Positions 1 to 7,181 of a stretch of DNA of 64,000 nt are shown piece after piece. A model generated the notes under the pieces. The model was not told where the DNA came from and searched no databases. It saw nothing but the letters and a program-made list of their open reading frames with translations. Position 1 is the first letter of the stretch. Each line of letters begins with the position of its first letter. The DNA lies in assembly GCF_030814835.1 (NCBI RefSeq), contig NZ_JAUSVS010000005.1, positions 186,001-250,000 of the forward strand, written 5' to 3'. The stretch comes from Caulobacter ginsengisoli. Its GTDB lineage: Bacteria > Pseudomonadota > Alphaproteobacteria > Caulobacterales > Caulobacteraceae. The position numbers and the translations under genes were made by a program.

Positions 1-452
1 TCGCAGATCGAGACGATGACGGCGCCGCGCCTGGCCTGGGCGGCGACCCAGGCGGTCAGCACCGGATCCTTGGGGACCATCTGGGCGGGGACGATGACGA
101 TGTCGGCGCCGGCCGGCTCGGCGGCGTCGAACTGCGCGATGGTCTGGTCGGCCTGGATACGCAGGGCCATGTGCAGCTCGACCGGGCCCGGCTGGGTCGA
201 GAGGCTGCGCACCTCAGCCAATCCCGAGGCCTTGAGCACGCCGTAGGGGATGATGAAGTCGGTGGTCTCGGCCCCGGCATTGCCGGCGACGACGACGACC
301 AGCGGCTGGGCGCGGCCGGTCTTGGGCCTGGGCAGGACGAGACGGCCCTCAGCGGGGGCGACCACCGCGACCGGCGGGGCGGCCTGGGCGGCCGAAAAGT
401 CGGTCCCCAGCACCAGGGCCAGGATCGAGATGAGGACGAGATGGGTGCGCAT
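1..452 (-). CDS. secreted DJ-1/PfpI family protein (partial, 3' end outside window)
   Basis: The reading frame starts at ATG 452 and runs off the left edge, giving 150 residues. Residues 1-24 are a hydrophobic signal peptide ending near SAAQAA. The rest has the DJ-1/PfpI alternation of strands and helices and ends at SICD, where this family carries the nucleophilic cysteine (typical context V-S/C-x-C-x-G-A). It therefore looks like an exported relative of the isocyanide hydratase/amidase-like regulators. It lies 61 bp downstream of the cysteine-rich peptide gene on the same strand, probably in one transcript, and the divergent regulator at 730 also has a DJ-1 domain. The substrate cannot be inferred, and the C-terminal half is not visible. 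Confidence 0.75.
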   Translation of the reverse strand, partial: MRTHLVLISILALVLGTDFSAAQAAPPVAVVAPAEGRLVLPRPKTGRAQPLVVVVAGNAGAETTDFIIPYGVLKASGLAEVRSLSTQPGPVELHMALRIQADQTIAQFDAAEPAGADIVIVPAQMVPKDPVLTAWVAAQARRGAVIVSIC

Positions 453-513
453 GGGCGTCTTTCCTTGAGAAGGCGAGCGGCCGCGGCCGGATCGGTCGCG
501 GCCGTCCCGGCGG

Positions 514-633
514 CTAGTCGGCTTGGACCGGCGCGGCGCAGTTGCAGTCGTCGCCGCACTGGCAGTCGGCGCCGCAGGCGCAGGCTTGGCAGGCGCAGGG
601 CTCGCACAGGCAGGGGTCGCAGGGGCAGGGCAT
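514..633 (-). CDS. metallothionein-like cysteine-rich peptide (39 aa)
   Basis: ATG 633 is preceded by a strong ribosome binding site (AAAGGAGA, bases 641-648, read on the minus strand). The 39-residue product has 12 cysteines arranged as six Cys-X-Cys pairs (CPC, CLC, CAC, CAC, CQC, CNC) spaced by two or three residues, plus several Asp/Glu and no aromatic residues. This density is typical of peptides that bind soft metal ions as thiolate clusters, such as copper, zinc or cadmium. I cannot match it to a named metallothionein family; BmtA/SmtA proteins are longer and contain histidine. It has no signal peptide, so it should act in the cytoplasm. Cotranscription with the downstream DJ-1 gene is likely. 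The metal-binding role is inferred from composition alone. Confidence 0.8.
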   Translation of the reverse strand: MPCPCDPCLCEPCACQACACGADCQCGDDCNCAAPVQAD

Positions 634-729
634 GAGGGTCTCTCCTTTGAAAGCCGCGGCTTGCGGCAGAGCTGACCCTAGGCGTCGAATTGTCTGGCGG
701 AAATGTCATAGATATCGCAGATTGCGCCA

Positions 730-1725
730 ATGACTCAGCCAGCCCCCCTCCTTCGCCGCATCGCCCTCGTCGGCTATCCAGGCGCCCAGTCCCTGGACCT
801 GGTCGGGCCGATGGAGGTGTTCTCCATGGCCAGCGACCGGCGTGGCGGGGGCTATGAAGTGATCCTGGCCTCACCCGCCGGCGGCGACATCGTCTGCAAT
901 TCCGGGTTGGTCCTTGGCGGCTCGACGGCCCTGGCCGACCTGCCGCGGGACCTCGACACCATCCTGTTCGCCGGCGGCGACGAACCCGGCCTGCGGGCCA
1001 TGCAGAACACCGACGTCATCGACTGGCTGCGGGACCGGGCCCGCCTCACCCGGCGGATGGGCAGCGTCTGTTCGGGGGCCTTCGCCCTGGCCGCCGCCGG
1101 CCTGCTGGACGGGCGAAGGGCTACCACCCACTGGGATTCCTGCGCCCAGATGCGAGCCTTCCGCCCGCAGGTGAGGCTGGAGCCGGACGCCATCTTCGTG
1201 GCCGACCCGCCCTTCTACACCTCGGCGGGGATCACCGCCGGCATCGACCTCTGCCTGTCGCTGGTCGAGGACGACCATGGACCGGACCTGGCCCTGGCCG
1301 TGGCCCGCAACCTGGTGCTGTTCATGCGCCGGCCCGGCGGTCAGACCCAGTACAGCGCCGGGCTGGACGTCCAGGCCACCGCCACGCCGCGCCTGCGCCG
1401 GCTGCTGACCGAGGTCATCGCCGACCCCACCGGCGACCTTAGCCTGCCGGCCCTGGCCGACCGCGCCGGGATGAGCGAGCGCACCTTCTCACGGGTCTTC
1501 CACAAGGAAACCGGCCGCACCCCGGCCGCCTTCGTCGAGCTGGCCCGGGTCGACCGGGCCAAGGCGCTGCTGGAAACCTCGGACTGGACCCTGGCCCGGG
1601 TGGCCGAGCGCGCGGGTTTCGGCAGCCTGGATGGCCTGCACCGCGCCTTCCAGAAGCGGCTGGGGATCACCCCGGGCGACTACCGCGACAGGTTTGGGGC
1701 GCGGCCTGCGCACACCGCCTCATAG
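730..1725 (+). CDS. GlxA family AraC-type transcriptional regulator
   Basis: This 331-residue protein has two domains. Residues about 10-190 form a DJ-1/PfpI domain with the conserved nucleophile elbow SVCSGAF (Cys114) followed by TTHW. Residues about 220-322 form an AraC DNA-binding domain with two helix-turn-helix units and the typical ending of the second unit (AGFGSLDGLHRAFQKRLG, then PGDYR). GlxA-type regulators sense small molecules through the DJ-1 domain. The gene is divergent from the cysteine-rich peptide and secreted DJ-1 genes across a 96-bp gap, so these are the likely targets. Its last 46 bp overlap the convergent HxlR gene. Confidence 0.92.
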   Translation: MTQPAPLLRRIALVGYPGAQSLDLVGPMEVFSMASDRRGGGYEVILASPAGGDIVCNSGLVLGGSTALADLPRDLDTILFAGGDEPGLRAMQNTDVIDWLRDRARLTRRMGSVCSGAFALAAAGLLDGRRATTHWDSCAQMRAFRPQVRLEPDAIFVADPPFYTSAGITAGIDLCLSLVEDDHGPDLALAVARNLVLFMRRPGGQTQYSAGLDVQATATPRLRRLLTEVIADPTGDLSLPALADRAGMSERTFSRVFHKETGRTPAAFVELARVDRAKALLETSDWTLARVAERAGFGSLDGLHRAFQKRLGITPGDYRDRFGARPAHTAS

Positions 1726-2243
1726 GCCGCCTGCAGCTGGGCGGCGACCGACGGCCCGGGCGGTGACAGCCGGTGACCCGGCCCCAGGTGAGCGTCGCGC
1801 AGTTCGTCCATGAAGGCGTCCCACATGGACTGGCCGCCCTCCTCCAGCAGCTGGGCGCGGATGCTCAGCTCCTCGCTGACCTTCAGGTGCCGCCGGCCCC
1901 AGGCGCCCATCTGGGCCAGGATGGGGACCAGCTGGATGGCCTTTTCGGTCAGGCTGTAGATGGCCTTCTGCTTGTGGCTGGGATCGTCGGCCCGGGTGAT
2001 CAGGCCCTTGTCCAGCAGCCGCTTGAGCCGGTCGGCCAGGATGTTGGAGGCGATGCCCTCCTCGGACCGGGACAGCAGCTCACGGAAGTGGCGGCGGTTG
2101 CCGAACATCAGGTCGCGAATGACCAGCAGGCTCCAGCGATCGCCCAGCACCTCCAGCGTCAGGTTGATCGGGCAACCCGACCGTTGGCCGTCGTCTGAAT
2201 TAGGTCCCGACAAAACTGGGGTCTCCGCGCTAACCAGTTGCAT
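1680..2243 (-). CDS. HxlR/winged-helix transcriptional regulator
   Basis: The 187-residue protein carries the HxlR signature after a short leader: CPINLTLEVLGDRWSLLVIR, then the recognition part FRELLSRSEEGIASNILADR and the wing region ending LTEKA. HxlR proteins are dimeric winged-helix repressors or activators that often answer redox or aldehyde stress. I chose ATG 2243; a TTG nine codons upstream is possible. The C-terminal 60 residues are an extra helical tail rich in Glu and Ala. It converges on the glxA-like gene and overlaps it by 46 bp, so the two 3' ends are antisense to each other. Confidence 0.88.
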   Translation of the reverse strand: MQLVSAETPVLSGPNSDDGQRSGCPINLTLEVLGDRWSLLVIRDLMFGNRRHFRELLSRSEEGIASNILADRLKRLLDKGLITRADDPSHKQKAIYSLTEKAIQLVPILAQMGAWGRRHLKVSEELSIRAQLLEEGGQSMWDAFMDELRDAHLGPGHRLSPPGPSVAAQLQAAYEAVCAGRAPNLSR

Positions 2244-2320
2244 TCTCGCACCGGTCCGGCGGCGCGGCAACGGCGGCTGGAGCGTTTCCCAGAGATTCTG
2301 AATCGAGGCGCTCTAGCCCC

Positions 2321-2430
2321 TTCCCGGGATTCCTGGCGAAGGCCAGGATCCAAGCAGGGCTGGCCACCCGGTCCGCGCCTTTTCAGGACCCTCCGCTTGG
2401 ACCCTGGCCTTCGCCAGGGAAACCGGGGAT
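2321..2430. repeat. intergenic inverted repeat, about 35-bp arms
   Basis: The arms at 2321-2355 and 2395-2430 are near-perfect reverse complements (core CCTGGCGAAGGCCAGG) around a 39-bp centre. A transcript from either strand could form a long stem. It lies in the 262-bp gap between two minus-strand genes, so it is unusual here in not being in a convergent gap. The rest of the gap shows nothing recognisable. Confidence 0.75.
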
Positions 2431-2505
2431 GGGATTATGTGCGGAGCCGCCAGCCCAATAAAGGGTAAGGATCAGGGTTCCTGGCCCATCGCAGATGGAA
2501 CGGCT

Positions 2506-2979
2506 CTAATCCTGGCGGTGATGCTCGCCGACCATCACCGCCAGGGGCACGCCCAGCAGGCTCAGGCGCACCCTTTTCAGCGCCGTGCGGGGGCTGAGCA
2601 TCGAAAAGCGGGTGGCGTAGCCGCCGCGCAGCAGCCGCCCCTTGGCGGTCAGCGGCCGGCGGAAGTCGAGCAGGTAGTCGCCGCCCTCGTGGCGGCCGAC
2701 GATGCCGGCCCCGGCCCGGGCTTCGGAGGCGACATAGCGGCCGTCCATGCCGCGGATCATCACCCAGCGCCAGATATCGGCGGCGCCGGTCTCCCATTCG
2801 AAGGTCTCGGTGACATGCAGGGCGCTGTAGGTGGCTTCGAGGTGGCCTTCGGTGACCACGCGGGCGCGCCGCGCCGCGCCGCCCATCAGCGGCCGGGCTT
2901 CGGCCCAGCCTTCGGTGCGACCCAAGAAAAAGCTCTCAGGCCGGAAGACCAGCGGCGCTAGGTTCGTCTCTCCGTCCAA
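2506..2979 (-). CDS. DUF3833-like protein
   Basis: The 157-residue product has features I associate with DUF3833: an early FF-G-R-x-E-G-W segment, an Arg-rich strand, the TF-W-x-G-x-x-D-x-W-R-W region, G-R-Y-V-A and a late LLGVPLAV segment. It has no clear lipobox, unlike many relatives. The only suitable start is TTG 2979, which follows a GAGG six bases upstream. The family forms a beta-barrel-like, lipocalin-related fold of unknown role. Assignment is by pattern only. Confidence 0.6.
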   Translation of the reverse strand: MDGETNLAPLVFRPESFFLGRTEGWAEARPLMGGAARRARVVTEGHLEATYSALHVTETFEWETGAADIWRWVMIRGMDGRYVASEARAGAGIVGRHEGGDYLLDFRRPLTAKGRLLRGGYATRFSMLSPRTALKRVRLSLLGVPLAVMVGEHHRQD

Positions 2980-3088
2980 CTTCGCCTCGTCCCCCCGAAC
3001 GCCGAAAGAACGACGTTCTCCAATAAGCTACTCCAGCGCGCGGGCCAGGGTCAGCGGACCTAATGTCGCGCCCCATGATTAAGGGGGG

Positions 3089-3487
3089 TTAGGGAATATC
3101 CCGCTTGGGCAGGGCGGCGATCTCTTCCGGCGTCAGCCGGGTCACCTTGGTCACCGGGCAGCGCATCGGGCCGATCGGCGAATGGGCGATGATGGTCGCG
3201 TCCAGCCCGTCGCAGATGCTGGAGCCGCCGCCCCGGGCTTCGAGCCCGATGGTGAAGTTGGTGTCGAGGTCGTGACAGGGGCCGAACAGGTCCAGCCGAT
3301 AGATCTGATTGGCGCCGACCTTGACCAGCACGGACTCGTCGCCAGCCTGTCGCCAGCTGTTGACCTGGTCTACGAAGAAGCAGGAACGGGTCGGTTTCGC
3401 GGCGGCCGGCGAAGCGCCGGCGGCGCCCAGTCCGGCAGTCCCGGCCAGGGCGGTGACCGCCAGGGTAATGAACAGGGTCTTGGTCAT
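3089..3487 (-). CDS. secreted DUF6491 family protein
   Basis: A 132-residue protein with a signal peptide (residues 1-30, ending AAAK) and the DUF6491 pattern: CFF-x-x-Q-V-x-S-W-R near residue 36, I-YRLDLFGPCHDL, then RGG-SSICDGLD and a C-terminal PEEIAALP. Four cysteines are conserved in the mature part, which suggests two disulphides in the periplasm. The family is common in Caulobacterales and has no known function. It lies 42 bp downstream of mnmC's stop, same strand. Confidence 0.82.
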   Translation of the reverse strand: MTKTLFITLAVTALAGTAGLGAAGASPAAAKPTRSCFFVDQVNSWRQAGDESVLVKVGANQIYRLDLFGPCHDLDTNFTIGLEARGGGSSICDGLDATIIAHSPIGPMRCPVTKVTRLTPEEIAALPKRDIP

Positions 3488-3529
3488 GACAGCCTCCGTT
3501 TAGCTCCGTCCCAACGTGGATATAGCGGC

Positions 3530-5323
3530 TCAAGTTGCCTGGATTGAGGCGCCCGCAGCAAACCGCTCCGGCTCGACCAGCCGGGCCAGGTCGCGGGGCA
3601 GGGGCGAGGGGGCGCCCGCCAATCGCGCCGCCAAATGCTCGGCCAGCAGGGGGGCCAGGCAAAAGCCGCGCGAGCCCAGGCCGCTGAGGACAAAGAGGCC
3701 GTCGTCTCCAACCGCGCCGGCCAGGGGCAGGTGGTCCGTCGTCGTGGCCCGGATGGAGGCCCGCGACGACAGCGGCCGGCCGGCCAGGCTCGCCGCCAGG
3801 GCCGGCAGTCCCTTGGCCAGGGTGGCCAGGTTGCGGCTGTCGTCCTCATTCGCGGGGTCACGGTCCTCGCGGTCGCGGTCATGGGTGGCGCCGAACAGCA
3901 GGCCGGCGCGGGTCGGGATGGCGTAGCCGCCGAAGGCGACGGCGGGGGTCTCGTGGGCGCCTTCGGCCCAGCTCGCCTGCCCGCGCACCGGCCGCAGGCT
4001 GAGATCGGGCGCCAGGCGGGCGCTGTCCGTCCCGGCCGCCAGAATCACCGCGTCCGCCAGGGCGATCTCGCCGCCGGCCGCGTCCAGCAGCCGCCAGCCC
4101 GCCGCCGTCCGCTCCAGCCGCTCGACCCGCGCCTGCACCGGTTCGGCCGCTCCGGCCAGGGCCGGCAGCAGGACCGCCGGCTCGACCACCCTGGCCTGGG
4201 CCATCGCCAGGGCCGGACCGGCCGGTTCGCCCAGCCGCGCGCTGGCGGCCGCCGCGTCCAGCAGGGCCAACTCGTCCGGCGCGAAGAGATCGCTGGCGGC
4301 GATCTTCGCGAAGCGGCCGGGATCGCGCTCGCCCACGGCAAGCTGCAGGGCCCCCCGGGCGAGGACAGCGTCGGGGATGGCGTCGTACAGGTCCACGGCG
4401 TGGCGAAAGGCCTGGGCGAACAGGGCGGCGACCGGTCCCAGCCCCGCATCCAGCCTCGGCGTCACCAGGGCGGCGGGGTTGCCCGAGGCGCCCGCGCCGA
4501 TCCCGGCCTCATCGACCAGCAGGACCCGCACGCCCCGCCGGGTCAGCGCGGCCGCCAGGCAGCAGCCGGCGATCCCGGCCCCGATGACCGCCACGCTGGC
4601 GGGCGCGTCCACGATCACAGCCTCTCCCGGCAGGCGGGCCTCCAGCCGTTCGCGCTTGCGGCCAAAGCCCGGCTGCTTGTCGACCGCGAATCCGGCCTGG
4701 GTCAGGCCGCGCCGCACGGCGCCGGCCACGGTGAAGGTGGCGGCCCGGGCGCCCGGGGCCGAGCGGGCGGCGACCCGGTCCAGCACCTCCTGGCGCCACA
4801 TGTCCGGGTTGGCGGCGGGGGCGAAGCCGTCGAGCAGCCAGGCGTCGGCCGCGCCGTCCCAGGCTTCCAGCGCCGCGCCGACCTCCAGGATGGCCAGGTC
4901 CAGGCTGGCGCGGAAGGCGGGCAGTTCCAGGCGGTGGAAGCCCCGGGCGCCGCTGGGCCAGGCGTCGGTCAGCGCCTGCGCCGCCTCGGCGATCTCGGGC
5001 CAGCGGCCAAGGGCGCGGCGGGCGTCGGCCGCCGACATCGGATGGGCTTCGACGCTGAACAGGGCCAGGCGCGCGTCCGGGGCGCTGGTCTGTTTCCACA
5101 GGGTCAGCAGGGCGGCGATGTTCAGGCCCGAGCCGAAGCCCAACTCGCCGACGGTGAAACGCCGCCGCCCCGCCCAGGCGTCGGGCAGCCCGCAGCCGGC
5201 CAGGAAGACGGCCCGTGATTCGGCCAGGCCGTCCTGGCTGGAGAAATAGACGTCGTCATAGAGCCGCGACCGGGGCAGGCCGTCTTCGGTCCATTCGACA
5301 GGGGAGGAGGGGTCATGAATCAC
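3530..5323 (-). CDS. mnmC: bifunctional tRNA mnm5s2U34 biosynthesis protein MnmC
   Basis: The 597-residue fusion matches MnmC. Residues 1-235 form the MnmD methyltransferase with the SAM-binding motif GELGFGSGLN near residue 58 and a DGFAPAANPDMW motif. From about residue 247 an FAD-dependent oxidoreductase begins (VIGAGIAGCCLAAAL, then AGASGNPAALVTPR). It finishes the 5-methylaminomethyl modification of the wobble uridine in certain tRNAs. The start is GTG 5323, with GGAGG 4-5 bases upstream; no ATG fits better. Length is normal for the family. Confidence 0.95.
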   Translation of the reverse strand: MIHDPSSPVEWTEDGLPRSRLYDDVYFSSQDGLAESRAVFLAGCGLPDAWAGRRRFTVGELGFGSGLNIAALLTLWKQTSAPDARLALFSVEAHPMSAADARRALGRWPEIAEAAQALTDAWPSGARGFHRLELPAFRASLDLAILEVGAALEAWDGAADAWLLDGFAPAANPDMWRQEVLDRVAARSAPGARAATFTVAGAVRRGLTQAGFAVDKQPGFGRKRERLEARLPGEAVIVDAPASVAVIGAGIAGCCLAAALTRRGVRVLLVDEAGIGAGASGNPAALVTPRLDAGLGPVAALFAQAFRHAVDLYDAIPDAVLARGALQLAVGERDPGRFAKIAASDLFAPDELALLDAAAASARLGEPAGPALAMAQARVVEPAVLLPALAGAAEPVQARVERLERTAAGWRLLDAAGGEIALADAVILAAGTDSARLAPDLSLRPVRGQASWAEGAHETPAVAFGGYAIPTRAGLLFGATHDRDREDRDPANEDDSRNLATLAKGLPALAASLAGRPLSSRASIRATTTDHLPLAGAVGDDGLFVLSGLGSRGFCLAPLLAEHLAARLAGAPSPLPRDLARLVEPERFAAGASIQAT

Positions 5324-5336
5324 TCTGCCTCCATAG

Positions 5337-5365
5337 CAAAAGGGCCGCCCTTGCGAGCGGCCCTT
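5337..5365 (-). terminator. rho-independent terminator after lipoprotein gene 5389
   Basis: On the minus strand the arms AAGGGCCGC and GCGGCCCTT (5340-5348, 5357-5365) form a stem followed by TTTT. It lies 24 bp past the stop of the lipoprotein gene. The same design occurs at 5757-5785. Confidence 0.85.
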
Positions 5366-5388
5366 CGCGTCGATCTCGGCTGAGGCGC

Positions 5389-5688
5389 CTACTTCTTCTC
5401 GGCCGGCATGGTCGGGGGCGGGGCGGCCGGGGAGGTGTCGCCGGCGGCGGCGGCCTCATCGACCGTGCTGGGGGCCGCTTCGGGCGTGGTCGCGCCAGCG
5501 GCGGGCGGGGCGGTGGCGGTGGAGGCGTCGGCGGCGGCCGTGGCGGCGGCCTTGTCGGCGGCCTCGGTCGAGGCGGCGGGCGCGTCGGCCGGGGTGGCGG
5601 CGGGCGCGTCGGCGGCCGGCTTGTTACAGGCGGTGAGGCCCAGGGCCGACAGGGTGGCGGCGGCGAGGGCGAGCTGGCGGAGGGTCAT
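5389..5688 (-). CDS. Ala/Pro-rich lipoprotein (99 aa)
   Basis: Residues 1-20 are a signal sequence ending in the lipobox LTAC, so Cys21 should be lipidated. The mature 79 residues are low in complexity (Ala, Pro, Asp, Thr), with no aromatic residues, and end in EKK like the neighbour at 5810. Such chains are probably unfolded spacers anchored in the envelope. Together with gene 5810 and their near-identical terminators this looks like an old tandem duplication. No function can be assigned. Confidence 0.8.
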   Translation of the reverse strand: MTLRQLALAAATLSALGLTACNKPAADAPAATPADAPAASTEAADKAAATAAADASTATAPPAAGATTPEAAPSTVDEAAAAGDTSPAAPPPTMPAEKK

Positions 5689-5756
5689 GGCCGGAATTCC
5701 TGGGGCTGCTAAGGGGTGGGTTACGAAGGCCTATTATCGGGCGAGCCGCTGTAAAC

Positions 5757-5785
5757 GAAAAGGGCCGCCCTCGCGGACGGCCCTT
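5757..5785 (-). terminator. rho-independent terminator after lipoprotein gene 5810
   Basis: On the minus strand AAGGGCCG pairs with CGGCCCTT across a short loop and is followed by TTTTCG. It lies 25 bp beyond the stop at 5810. The sequence is almost a copy of the terminator at 5337. Confidence 0.85.
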
Positions 5786-5809
5786 CCGTAAAGCGTTGCC
5801 GCGAAAAGC

Positions 5810-6064
5810 TTACTTCTTTTCGGGCTCAGCGGCCGGAGCAGCGGCGGCGGCGGCGGCCGGAGCAGCGTCGGCGGCAGCGGCCGGAGCGGCGTCAGCAGCG
5901 GCGGCCGGAGCGGCGTCGGCGGCGGCGGCCGGAGCGGCGTCGGCGGCGGCGGCCGGAGCGGCGTCAGCAGCGGCGGCGTCGGGGGTCTTTTCGGCGGGCT
6001 TGCCGCAAGCGGCGACGGACAGAGCGGCGACAGCGGCGCCGGCGATCAGAACTTTGCGAAGCAT
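5810..6064 (-). CDS. Ala-rich lipoprotein with octapeptide repeats (84 aa)
   Basis: I chose ATG 6064, which has AAAGGGGA about 10 bases upstream; an open frame continues further back but has no signal sequence there. Residues 1-19 are a signal peptide and the lipobox SVAAC places the lipid on Cys20. Residues 34-73 are five perfect copies of DAAPAAAA, and the protein ends EPEKK. It resembles the lipoprotein at 5389 in size, composition and ending, and each has its own terminator. It is probably a flexible envelope lipoprotein of unknown role. Confidence 0.8.
   Translation of the reverse strand: MLRKVLIAGAAVAALSVAACGKPAEKTPDAAAADAAPAAAADAAPAAAADAAPAAAADAAPAAAADAAPAAAAAAAPAAEPEKK
5846..5965 (-). 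repeat. 24-bp tandem repeat inside lipoprotein gene, 5 copies
   Basis: Each 24-bp unit encodes DAAPAAAA. The DNA units are nearly identical (core GGCCGGAGCGGCGTC), differing mainly in GTCAGCAG versus GTCGGCGG. Unit length is a multiple of three, so copy-number changes would keep the frame. Confidence 0.85.
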
Positions 6065-6217
6065 TTCCTGGTCCCCTTTGAGGAGTTGTTTTAGCGCCCT
6101 TTGAGGAACGCAGGAGGGACTATGCCCTGCTTGGCGCGCGGTGCAAGCCATAACCTCACGCCTGCGTGATCACTTTTTTACCCGCCCGACGGGCGCCAGG
6201 CCCCCGTCCAAGGGAAA

Positions 6218-7087
6218 TTATCCCTCGGCCGGAATGTTGGCGAGGGCCTCTTCCAGTTCCAGGAAGCTGGGTTGCGAGGTCGAGGGCACGCTGCCGCGAC
6301 CGATCTCGACCGAGATCTGGGCGGCGTTGCCGTGCAGGTGGGCGACCAGCACCGACTGGATGATTCGGTAGAAGCTGCCCTCGGTGTTGACCACGTCCAT
6401 CAGCCGGGCCGACAGCGGGCCGACGATGCCGTAGGCCAGGAACACCCCCAGGAAGGTGCCGACCAGCGCCCCGCCGATCATTTCGCCCAGGATTTCCGGC
6501 GGCTCGGTGATGGCCCCCATGGTCTTGATCACCCCCAGCACGGCGGCGACGATGCCCAGGGCCGGCAGGGCGTCGGCCAGCGACTGCAGCGCCATCCCCG
6601 GGGCCAGGCCCTCGTGATGGTGCTTCTCCAGCTGCTTTTCCATGGCGTCCTCGACCTGGTGGGGGTCTTCCAGGTTCATGGTCATCATCCGCAGGGTGTC
6701 GCAGATGAAATCGACCGCGAAGTGGTCCTTGAGGATGCGGGGATAGCGCGAGAAGATCGTGCTCTCCTGCGGCTTCTCGATATGGCTTTCCAGGGCGATG
6801 ACGCCCTTGGACTTCATGGTCTTGGTCAGCAGGAACAGCAGCGAGAGCAGGTCGCGATAGTCGCCGGTCTTCCATTTGGGCCCGGCGAACGCCTTGCCGA
6901 AGCCGCCGCCCACCCCCTTGATGGTGCTGACCGAGTTGGAAATCAGGAAGGCGGCGGCGCCGGCGCCGCCGATGGCCATCATCTCATGCGGCAGGGCATG
7001 CATGATGACGTTGAGGTTGCCGCCCGAAATGATGTAGCTGCCGAACACCAAGCCGAACAGCATCACGAGGCCGATGATCTGGAACAT
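6218..7087 (-). CDS. motA: flagellar motor stator protein MotA
   Basis: The 289-residue protein starts at ATG 7087 with a membrane segment (FQIIGLVMLFGLVFGSYI) and follows the MotA plan: two N-terminal membrane spans, a long cytoplasmic loop with charged residues, then two C-terminal spans (LADALPALGIVAAVLGVIKT; GGALVGTFLGVFLAYGIVGP). MotA pairs with MotB to form the proton channel that drives flagellar rotation. Length fits known MotA proteins. motB is not adjacent, as is also true in Caulobacter. The divergent neighbour is an MFS transporter 94 bp away. Confidence 0.95.
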   Translation of the reverse strand: MFQIIGLVMLFGLVFGSYIISGGNLNVIMHALPHEMMAIGGAGAAAFLISNSVSTIKGVGGGFGKAFAGPKWKTGDYRDLLSLLFLLTKTMKSKGVIALESHIEKPQESTIFSRYPRILKDHFAVDFICDTLRMMTMNLEDPHQVEDAMEKQLEKHHHEGLAPGMALQSLADALPALGIVAAVLGVIKTMGAITEPPEILGEMIGGALVGTFLGVFLAYGIVGPLSARLMDVVNTEGSFYRIIQSVLVAHLHGNAAQISVEIGRGSVPSTSQPSFLELEEALANIPAEG

Positions 7088-7181
7088 GGGTTGCGGCGTC
7101 CGGTCAGGCGAAGGAAGAGATCGCCGGCCAGAATCGGGGTTAATGCTTAATGGCCGGTGAGCAGGACGCCCAGAAACGCCG

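Noticed and set aside
2457..2505. A continuation of the DUF3833-like gene past base 2506
   Set aside because: A stop at 2506 ends the conserved pattern; the alternative frame below it has no family features.
3635..5218. Very long open frame antisense to mnmC
   Set aside because: It is Gly/Gln/Arg-rich with no domain, the usual by-product of GC-rich codon bias opposite a real gene. The same applies to long frames opposite opgH, pntB, ftsH and the kinases.
7138..7152. TTAA...TTAA pair upstream of motA, resembling a CtrA box
   Set aside because: The spacing is 3 bases, not the 7 needed for the CtrA consensus.
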